Shown here piece by piece: positions 1-5,430 of a stretch of 12,979 bases of DNA. The stretch covers positions 1-12,979 of the forward strand of contig JQOA01000220.1 in assembly GCA_000753945.1 (NCBI GenBank), given 5' to 3'. The position numbers and the translations under genes are program-made. The stretch is from Smithella sp. D17 (lineage in GTDB: Bacteria; Desulfobacterota; Syntrophia; Syntrophales; Smithellaceae). Within the stretch, counting starts at the first letter, position 1; every line of letters begins with the position of its first letter. The notes below the pieces were generated by a model. The model did no database searches. It saw nothing but the letters and a program-made list of their open reading frames with translations, and was not told the origin of the DNA.

Positions 1-74
1 TTAAAGAAGGACGCGCCGACATAAAATTCTTTGTAGACGGTTACTCTGCCGCAGAGGAGAATAATCGTGATTAA
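1..74 (+). CDS. C-terminal end of an unidentified gene, cut by the window start
   Basis: Of the three forward frames, only the one with codons starting at position 3 stays open to a stop beyond the cheB start (TAA at 72-74). It reads KEGRADIKFFVDGYSAAEEN followed by NRD and looks protein-like. The other two frames stop at 22-24 and at 2-4/62-64. It would overlap the cheB GTG start by 8 bases, as is common for translationally coupled genes in a chemotaxis operon. I do not recognise the family from 23 residues. A chemotaxis partner such as CheD, CheR or CheA would fit the context, but nothing in the tail proves it. Confidence 0.4.
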   Translation, partial: KEGRADIKFFVDGYSAAEENNRD

Positions 75-1137
75 AGTTTTAATTGTTGACGATTCGGCTT
101 TAGTTCGCAAAGTGCTGACCGAAGAACTTTCCCGCTATAGAGACATAGAGGTGGTGGGAGGGGCTATTGATCCCTACGTGGCCCGCGACAAGATAGTCCG
201 GCTTAAGCCCGATGTTATCACCCTGGATTTGGAAATGCCAAGGATGGACGGGCTTTCATTTTTATCCAAGCTGATGAAATTCTACCCGCTGCCGGTGGTA
301 GTGGTAAGTTCTTTAACCCCCCACAATAGCCAAAACGCTATCAGTGCCTTGGAGTTGGGGGCGGTGGAAGTGATCTGCAAGCCCGGCTCCAGCTTGTCGG
401 CTCCGGATATCTCCCAACGTCTGGTCGAATCCATTCGGGCGGCATCCCGGGCCAAGGTGTTCAGAACGGAGGTAGAACCCGCGGATAAAGAAAGCGCCCC
501 CGGATATAAAATTCAGCTTAAAACCACTCACAAGGTGATAGCTGTGGGAGCTTCCACAGGCGGCACGATAGCCATTGAAAAACTTTTAATCGATATGCCC
601 TTAAATATTCCCGGTATTCTGGTGGTGCAGCATATGCCGGAATATTTCACCGCCAGTTTCGCCAAACGTCTGAATAGTATCTGCAAAATCGAAGTACGGG
701 AGGCCGAGGATGGCGACACTGCTGTTCCGGGGCTGGCGCTGATAGCTCCCGGAGGGCGGCACATGCTGTTAGAGCGCAGTGGAGCTTTTTATCAGGTCAG
801 GATAAAAGATGGTCCCATGGTTCATCATCAGAGGCCCAGTGTAGATGTATTGTTCCATACGGTGGCCAAACAGGCCGGTGCCAACGCCATAGGAGTGTTG
901 CTGACTGGAATGGGGGCCGATGGTGCCGAAGGGCTTTTGGCCATGAGGAATAGCAAAGCTTATACTATCGCCCAGGATGAAGCCAGTTCAGTAGTCTACG
1001 GAATGCCCGGCGAAGCAGTCAAACTTGGGGCTGCCTGCGATGAATTACCTCTGAGCGATATTGCCGGGCGTATAATAAAGCGGTTATCCGGAGAAAAAAT
1101 GGCGAATAATCACTTTCTCTACGCTTGCGGAAAATGA
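67..1137 (+). CDS. cheB: Chemotaxis response regulator, protein-glutamate methylesterase/glutamine deamidase CheB
   Basis: CheB removes methyl groups from glutamates of chemoreceptors, and deamidates receptor glutamines, to drive adaptation. It is cytoplasmic and activated by CheA phosphorylation. The 356-residue protein is full length for the family. Residues 1-120 are a receiver domain with acidic pair D8/D9, phospho-acceptor D54 in ITLDLEMPRMDG, S81 and K105 in CKPG. A linker spans about 125-155. The methylesterase domain follows, with catalytic S163 in GASTGG, H189 in VVQHMP and D285 in GMGADG, matching the known Ser-His-Asp triad. The GTG start is supported by AGGAGA at 55-60. The last dozen residues, after the end of the esterase domain, overlap in another frame a PAS-like fragment that continues past the stop, so this end may have been altered by rearrangement. 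No downstream chemotaxis gene survives intact. Confidence 0.96.
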   Translation: MIKVLIVDDSALVRKVLTEELSRYRDIEVVGGAIDPYVARDKIVRLKPDVITLDLEMPRMDGLSFLSKLMKFYPLPVVVVSSLTPHNSQNAISALELGAVEVICKPGSSLSAPDISQRLVESIRAASRAKVFRTEVEPADKESAPGYKIQLKTTHKVIAVGASTGGTIAIEKLLIDMPLNIPGILVVQHMPEYFTASFAKRLNSICKIEVREAEDGDTAVPGLALIAPGGRHMLLERSGAFYQVRIKDGPMVHHQRPSVDVLFHTVAKQAGANAIGVLLTGMGADGAEGLLAMRNSKAYTIAQDEASSVVYGMPGEAVKLGAACDELPLSDIAGRIIKRLSGEKMANNHFLYACGK

Positions 1138-1276
1138 ACAATCTGAAATCAGCAATTCTCAATTCCTTAAAGAGAAAGAATTGGACATCACTTTTTTCAA
1201 TGATTCAAGGTGTCAAATCCTTGGCTACTCCAAAGAGGAATTGATGGGTGTGAATAACCGGCGGTATGCTGATAAA
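1130..1276 (+). pseudogene. PAS-domain sensor fragment (gene remnant)
   Basis: A forward frame that is open from 1079 to the TGA at 1334-1336 encodes a recognisable partial PAS domain. Residues such as ITFFNDSRCQILGYSKEELM and GVNNRRYADKP (about 1184-1276) match the N-terminal half of PAS domains found in sensor kinases and diguanylate cyclases of deltaproteobacteria. It has no plausible start codon, begins inside the 3' end of cheB, and loses similarity at about 1276, where a chemoreceptor-like sequence starts in another frame. The rest of the PAS fold and any output domain are missing. I infer a dead fragment of a sensor gene that once lay beside the chemotaxis cluster. The family match is from memory of the motif pattern. 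Confidence 0.65.
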
Positions 1277-1380
1277 CCGAGGAGATGTCCTCGCAGTCCG
1301 AGGAGATGCGCAGCATGGTGGCCGGTTTCAAGCTGACCGTTTCCGGCGATTTCAATCAGGCTCTGCGGGCCGGCGGCAGG
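1276..1380 (+). pseudogene. C-terminal tip of a methyl-accepting chemotaxis protein (gene remnant)
   Basis: In the frame of the ATG at 1285 the sequence reads TEEMSSQSEEMRSMVAGFKL. This is the pattern typical of the extreme C-terminal helix of chemoreceptors (EEMSSQ-EEL-..-V--FK). An in-frame stop at 1273-1275 directly precedes it, so no receptor body is attached. The frame stays open to about 1560, but after about 1345 the residues no longer look chemoreceptor-like, and from about 1406 the opposite strand carries a transglutaminase-like fragment. I interpret it as the last few dozen codons of a receptor gene whose remainder was deleted. A neighbouring cheB makes a chemoreceptor a natural former resident here. 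Confidence 0.6.
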
Positions 1381-1642
1381 CAATCCGGGTATATGCATAA
1401 CCCCGTCCTCCCAGGTACAGAACGTTCCACGCATGCCAGTAAAACCTGCCGTGCAGATAAACCAATCCAGCTTCCATTTGCGCCGGAATACTGGCGGATC
1501 GCAGCAGGGCAACCGTCAGTATGGAATGCTCGTTGCAATCGCCGGCTTTGTTTTGTATAAAAATTAAAGATTTATTGACAAGAACACTCAATTGATATAA
1601 CAAAAAACGCTCATTTAATGCTGAGCCGTTTATAGCAAAATC
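1352..1642 (-). pseudogene. Antisense transglutaminase-like fragment (gene remnant)
   Basis: The minus strand is open from 1642 down to 1352 and encodes the core of a bacterial transglutaminase-like cysteine protease fold. It shows GDCNEHSILTVALLRSASIP with the catalytic Cys codon at 1537-1535, then FYWHAWNVLYLGG with the catalytic His codon at 1435-1433. Similarity fades after about 1406, the usual downstream aspartate of the triad is not seen, and the glutamate that often follows HAWN is Val. There is no convincing start codon or ribosome-binding site; only a TTG at 1603 is available. The piece is far shorter than any functional family member. It is best read as a truncated remnant lying tail to tail with the chemoreceptor tip. 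Confidence 0.62.
1575..1601 (+). promoter_or_regulatory. Putative sigma-70-type promoter for the psd-pssA operon
   Basis: A perfect -35 hexamer TTGACA lies at 1575-1580 and a TATAAC -10 at 1596-1601, separated by 15 bases. The spacing is slightly short, but TG at 1593-1594 gives an extended -10 (TGaTATAAC). It faces psd and lies about 105 bases upstream of the chosen start. It sits where G+C falls steeply, inside the antisense transglutaminase remnant. It is the best promoter candidate for the gene run that begins at 1706. The evidence is sequence pattern only. Confidence 0.5.
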
Positions 1643-1705
1643 TTATATTTGCTGCCCCGGTATCATGTTAAATGCAATCAGTTAATAAGAAAAGATAAAT
1701 GCTTT

Positions 1706-2347
1706 ATGAAACATGATAGTGTAATTGCTCGTGGTGGTTATCCATTTATCGTTTTATCTCTGGTCACTACTGTATTTATTGCATTTTTCGGTATTGGCTG
1801 GCTGACAATTTTATTTGCATTTATTACATTTTTTATTATCTGGTTTTTCCGCAATCCCGATAGATATTTTCAGGACGAGGAAAAAGTATTAATTTCTCCT
1901 GCCGATGGTAAAATAATAAAAATAGAAGATGTCGAAGTAAATGGGACTATTTCGGGGGAATTTAAAAAAATCAGTATTTTCATGAATGTTTTTAATGTCC
2001 ATGTCAATCGTGCTCCGTATTCGGGTCAAATAGAGGCAATTAATTACCATGAGGGGAAATTCTTTTCTGCTAATTTAGATAAGGCTTCGCTTGATAATGA
2101 ACGCAATGAAATTATGATTCGTACCGAAGATGGACGATCTCTATGGATGGTGCAGATAGCCGGTCTGATCGCCCGGCGGATTGTCTGCTGGGTCAACGTG
2201 GGTACAATTGTTAAAAAAGGCGAGCGGGTAGGATTAATTCGTTTTGGTTCACGGGTTGATGTCTATTTGCCCGATGATTCCCGAATTTCAGTAAAATTGA
2301 AAGATAAAGTTAAAGCAGGCGAAACAGTCTTAGGATATTTGTCATGA
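1706..2347 (+). CDS. psd: Phosphatidylserine decarboxylase proenzyme (small Psd family)
   Basis: Psd decarboxylates phosphatidylserine to phosphatidylethanolamine at the inner membrane. It is made as a proenzyme that cleaves itself before a serine, which becomes the pyruvoyl cofactor. I choose ATG 1706 (213 aa): the protein then begins MKHDSVIARGGYPFIV, typical for the family. The 19 codons upstream, back to a TTG at 1649, do not look conserved. Residues about 12-50 form one or two membrane helices. Conserved blocks follow: SPADGKI (Asp67), FMNVFNVHVNRAP (His99) and, near the end, LIRFGSRVDVYLP, with the Gly-Ser cleavage site at Ser182 (codon 2249-2251). The short single-domain form with GS instead of LGST matches the Psd class common in deltaproteobacteria and Bacteroidetes. 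The stop overlaps the pssA start by four bases (ATGA). Confidence 0.94.
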   Translation: MKHDSVIARGGYPFIVLSLVTTVFIAFFGIGWLTILFAFITFFIIWFFRNPDRYFQDEEKVLISPADGKIIKIEDVEVNGTISGEFKKISIFMNVFNVHVNRAPYSGQIEAINYHEGKFFSANLDKASLDNERNEIMIRTEDGRSLWMVQIAGLIARRIVCWVNVGTIVKKGERVGLIRFGSRVDVYLPDDSRISVKLKDKVKAGETVLGYLS

Positions 2348-3108
2348 ATACAGAAAATTCACCCCAAAAAATGCGGATGAAAAAAGGGGTTTATATACTG
2401 CCGAATCTTTTCACCTCGGCCAGCTTATTTTGTGGATTTTATTCTATTATTGCTTCCTTTAAAGAGCATTTCGTGCCGGCATCTATTGCTATTTTATTTT
2501 CCGTTGTTTTTGATGGTTTAGATGGCCGGATTGCCCGCCTTACGAATACGACTTCCAAGTTCGGTGCCGAATATGATTCCCTGGCCGACGTGATAGCTTT
2601 TGGTGTGGCACCGTCTCTTTTAGCTTATTGTTGGGCCATGTCTATTTACGGCAAATGGGGATGGATTGTTGCCTTTCTGTTTGTTCTCTGTGGCGCTCTG
2701 AGATTAGCCCGATATAACATCCAAATCGGTATAATTGAAAGCAGCGTATTTAACGGCCTGCCCATTCCGGCGGCGGCTTCGGTTGTGGCCACTACCGTAA
2801 TTTTCTTCAGTAGCGATTATATCGGAGTGGAAGGGAAGTTCCATAATATTTTTATAATTATATTTGTAATTATCTTGTCGCTATTGATGGTCAGCAGTAT
2901 CAAATATTACAGCTTCAAAGATATGAAGCTCCTTGTGCGGAAACCATTCACAATTTTTTTCTGGTTGGTCGTTTTATCAATTATCATAGTAGCGGAGCCG
3001 GAGTTGATGTTTTTTGTGATTATGTTGGGATATGCTCTTTCCGGTCCCATTTGGTGGGTAGTGAAATTCATTCAAAAATCTAAAGAAAAGAAAATCAATA
3101 TCCACTAA
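2344..3108 (+). CDS. pssA: CDP-diacylglycerol--serine O-phosphatidyltransferase
   Basis: PssA joins CDP-diacylglycerol and L-serine to give phosphatidylserine and CMP. This supplies the substrate of the Psd encoded directly upstream, so together they form the phosphatidylethanolamine branch. The 254-residue polytopic membrane protein carries the full CDP-alcohol phosphatidyltransferase signature: D57, D60-G61, A64-R65, G74, D78 and D82 in FDGLDGRIARLTN through GAEYDSLAD. These aspartates bind the metal and the CDP group. About six to eight hydrophobic helices span the rest, and the N-terminal segment YILPNLFTSASLFCGF is typical of the integral (Bacillus-type) PssA. The ATG overlaps the psd stop as ATGA, with AGGA at 2332-2335, which suggests translational coupling. 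The C-terminus is Lys-rich and cytoplasmic by the positive-inside rule. Confidence 0.95.
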   Translation: MNTENSPQKMRMKKGVYILPNLFTSASLFCGFYSIIASFKEHFVPASIAILFSVVFDGLDGRIARLTNTTSKFGAEYDSLADVIAFGVAPSLLAYCWAMSIYGKWGWIVAFLFVLCGALRLARYNIQIGIIESSVFNGLPIPAAASVVATTVIFFSSDYIGVEGKFHNIFIIIFVIILSLLMVSSIKYYSFKDMKLLVRKPFTIFFWLVVLSIIIVAEPELMFFVIMLGYALSGPIWWVVKFIQKSKEKKINIH

Positions 3109-3152
3109 TTTTAAAATAACAAGAAAGTAATAATTAATTCATGTGAAAAATT

Positions 3153-3710
3153 ATGAGAATTACAGGAGGCGAGGCCAGGGGGAGAACATTGAGTTTCCCT
3201 TCCAGATCAAAGGAAAGGCCTACTTCTGATTTTCTTAGAGAAGCTCTTTTTAATTTGTTGGGTATTTTGCAGGGAAAAACATTTCTTGATCTTTTCGCCG
3301 GATCGGGAAGCGTCGGTTTGGAAGCTGCCAGTCGTGGAGCTCAGGATGTTTGTTTTGTAGAAAAGAATAAAAATCTGGTTGAAGTGATTAAAAAAAATAT
3401 CCTGACATGCTCGCTGGACAGTAACTACCGGATAATTGACAAGGATATCGAATTCGGTCTGCATGATCTTTTTAGAAAAAAATGCGGGTTTGACATCATC
3501 TTTGCCGATCCACCCTATAACCGGGATTTAACCGGCGTAACGCTGAAGGCTTTAAGCAAACATAATGTGCTCAATAAGGATGGAATATTAGTAATTCAAC
3601 ATTCGATAAAAGAAAATTTCAGTGAGCCGGGGAAGGATACTATCTATCAAATAGATCAGCGGAAATATGGCGAAAATGCCTTAACTTTTTTAAAAATGGA
3701 GAAGAAATGA
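3153..3710 (+). CDS. rsmD: 16S rRNA (guanine(966)-N(2))-methyltransferase RsmD
   Basis: RsmD uses S-adenosylmethionine to methylate N2 of G966 in 16S rRNA, late in small-subunit assembly. The 185-residue protein starts MRITGGEARGRTL, the usual RsmD opening, followed by RPTSDFLREALFNLLG. SAM-binding motif I is LDLFAGSGSVGLEA at about 45-58, with the acidic end of motif II at VEKN (69-72). The catalytic motif IV is ADPPY at 118-122. No good ribosome-binding site precedes the ATG at 3153; the 44-base AT-rich gap after pssA holds no clear promoter either, so it is probably read through from pssA. Its TGA overlaps the coaD ATG (ATGA), and rsmD-coaD is a very common gene pair. Confidence 0.94.
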   Translation: MRITGGEARGRTLSFPSRSKERPTSDFLREALFNLLGILQGKTFLDLFAGSGSVGLEAASRGAQDVCFVEKNKNLVEVIKKNILTCSLDSNYRIIDKDIEFGLHDLFRKKCGFDIIFADPPYNRDLTGVTLKALSKHNVLNKDGILVIQHSIKENFSEPGKDTIYQIDQRKYGENALTFLKMEKK

Positions 3711-4201
3711 CACAAGAAAATTCAGCGAACAGAGTTGCAATATATCCTGGTTCATTTGATCCCATTACTAATGGTCATGTGGATCTTATCAAAAGAGGAC
3801 TGAATATTTTTGATGAAATAATCGTTCTCATTGCCTATAATCCCAACAAGTCTTATTTGTTCTCCGTTGAAGAAAGAATGGAAATGATTCGGGAAGTATT
3901 CAACGGCACTAAAGGAGTCCGCGTCGATTGCTATGCCGGATTGCTCGTTGATTATTTGAAAATTTCCGGTACGAGCATAATAATGCGCGGAATGCGCGCT
4001 TTATCTGATTTTGAATATGAATTTCAGATGGCGCTGATGAACCGCCGGCAAACAAGAAAAATCGAAACCGTTTTTCTGATGAGCGGGTTTAAATGGTTTT
4101 ACACAAGTTCCAGGTTAATCAAAGAAGTGGTGAGTTTAGGAGGTTCGGTAAAAGGTCTGGTACCGGATAATGTTAATCAAAAGCTGATAGAAAAATTCTA
4201 A
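3707..4201 (+). CDS. coaD: Phosphopantetheine adenylyltransferase
   Basis: CoaD transfers AMP from ATP to 4'-phosphopantetheine, giving dephospho-CoA, the penultimate step of coenzyme A synthesis in the cytoplasm. The 164-residue length is normal. The nucleotidyltransferase signature YPGSFDPITNGH ends at His24 (T/HxGH motif). Further family blocks are SVEERMEMI, the IIMRGMRALSDFEYEFQMAL segment (Arg94, Arg97), and SSRLIKEV near 134-141, corresponding to the ISSSxxKE loop that binds ATP. GGAG at 3698-3701, inside the end of rsmD, serves the ATG. The overlap points to translational coupling with rsmD. Confidence 0.95.
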   Translation: MTQENSANRVAIYPGSFDPITNGHVDLIKRGLNIFDEIIVLIAYNPNKSYLFSVEERMEMIREVFNGTKGVRVDCYAGLLVDYLKISGTSIIMRGMRALSDFEYEFQMALMNRRQTRKIETVFLMSGFKWFYTSSRLIKEVVSLGGSVKGLVPDNVNQKLIEKF

Positions 4202-4220
4202 AAAGAGTAAGGAGTAGTTT

Positions 4221-5414
4221 GTGCGATTATCGTCGAGGGTAGCGAAAATCAAGCCATCGGAAACTTTAGCCATAACGGCCAAAGCCAATGCCTTGAAAGC
4301 GCAGGGAAGAGATGTGATCGGCTTTGCAGCCGGTGAACCTGATTTTGATACACCGGCTAATATTAAGAATGCGGCCATTAAAGCCATTGAAGCAGGTTTT
4401 ACCAAATACACTCCGGTCGGAGGCACCGATGAACTGAAAGACGCTATTGCGGCGAAGTTAAAACGTGATAATGACCTCGAATATAAACGTTCACAAATTG
4501 TTGTTTCCTGCGGAGCAAAACATACATTATATAATTTGGCGCAAGTTCTTTTTGATCCCGGTGACGAAATCATTATTCCTGCTCCGTACTGGGTTTCTTA
4601 TCCCGATATCGTAGTACTGGCCGACGGCCGGCCGGTAATTATTGATACGAAGGAAAAAGACGGCTTTAAAATGAAGCCGGAACAGTTAAAGGCTGCCCTA
4701 AACAAAAAGACCCGCGCGGTGATTATTAACAGTCCTTCCAATCCTACCGGGGCGGTTTATTCACAGGAAGAATTAAAAGCCATTGCTGCAGTTTTGCTGG
4801 ACAAGGATATATTGGTTATTTCGGATGATATTTACGAAAAAATCTTTTACGCTGACTTTCCTTTTATGAATATAGCTGCCTGTGAACCAAAGTTAAAGGA
4901 CAGGACAATAGTAGTTAATGGTGTGTCTAAAACTTATGCGATGACCGGGTGGCGCATCGGTTACGCTGCCGGACCGGAAGAGATAGTGGCGGCAGTAAAT
5001 AAGATCCAGAGTCAGAACACTTCCAATCCGGTGTCCATTGCTCAGAAAGCGGCAGTGGAAGCGCTTTCCGGAGATCAGACTATTGTCGATCAAATGGTGA
5101 GCAAATTCCGGAAGCGAAAGGATTATATAATCCATGCCCTCGAACAAATTCCAGGAGTAAAATGTTTTTCTCCTGAAGGAGCATTTTATGTCTTCCCCAA
5201 TGTCTCCGGCATTTATGGACGCTCTTACAAAGGGAGAAAAATAACAAATTCCACGGAATTAATTGATTACTTGCTTGACGAAGCAAACGTGGCCGCTGTT
5301 CCCGGAGTGGCATTTGGCAGTGATGACCACATACGTTTATCTTATGCCACTTCCTTGAAAAATATTGAAGAAGGCATAAAACGGATTAAGGGTGCTGTTT
5401 CTAAATTAGAATAG
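4221..5414 (+). CDS. Class I pyridoxal-phosphate aminotransferase, aspartate aminotransferase-like (AspB subgroup)
   Basis: This 397-residue cytoplasmic enzyme belongs to the fold-type I aminotransferases of the 1-gamma aspartate aminotransferase group, which move an amino group between aspartate/glutamate and 2-oxo acids. Visible landmarks are AGEPDFDTP, YTPVGGTDELKDAI, PAPYWVSYPD, NPTG at 174-177, the PLP-contacting SDDIYEK (Asp202 or Asp203, Tyr205), the Schiff-base Lys237 in VNGVSKTYAMTGWRIGYAAG with Arg245, and the substrate carboxylate-binding Arg372 in HIRLSYATS. The start is GTG 4221, preceded by TAAGGAG at 4208-4214. It follows coaD by 19 bases and precedes the PurF-like gene by 16, so it shares their transcript. 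Exact substrate preference (Asp, prephenate, aromatic acids) cannot be read from sequence, hence no firm symbol; aspB or aspC would be usual. Confidence 0.93.
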   Translation: MRLSSRVAKIKPSETLAITAKANALKAQGRDVIGFAAGEPDFDTPANIKNAAIKAIEAGFTKYTPVGGTDELKDAIAAKLKRDNDLEYKRSQIVVSCGAKHTLYNLAQVLFDPGDEIIIPAPYWVSYPDIVVLADGRPVIIDTKEKDGFKMKPEQLKAALNKKTRAVIINSPSNPTGAVYSQEELKAIAAVLLDKDILVISDDIYEKIFYADFPFMNIAACEPKLKDRTIVVNGVSKTYAMTGWRIGYAAGPEEIVAAVNKIQSQNTSNPVSIAQKAAVEALSGDQTIVDQMVSKFRKRKDYIIHALEQIPGVKCFSPEGAFYVFPNVSGIYGRSYKGRKITNSTELIDYLLDEANVAAVPGVAFGSDDHIRLSYATSLKNIEEGIKRIKGAVSKLE

Positions 5415-5430
5415 TGAGGAGATAAAATTA

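Noticed and set aside
1285..1560. 91-codon forward frame as a real small gene
   Set aside because: Only its first part resembles a chemoreceptor end; the rest is antisense to the transglutaminase-like fragment, and no ribosome-binding site precedes the ATG.
1649..1705. Longer psd start at TTG 1649
   Set aside because: The extra 19 residues do not look like a Psd N-terminus, and ATG 1706 gives the usual MKHDSVIARGGYP-type start and normal length.
4136..4573. 145-codon minus-strand frame across coaD and the aminotransferase start
   Set aside because: It overlaps two conserved genes on the other strand and shows no family motif.
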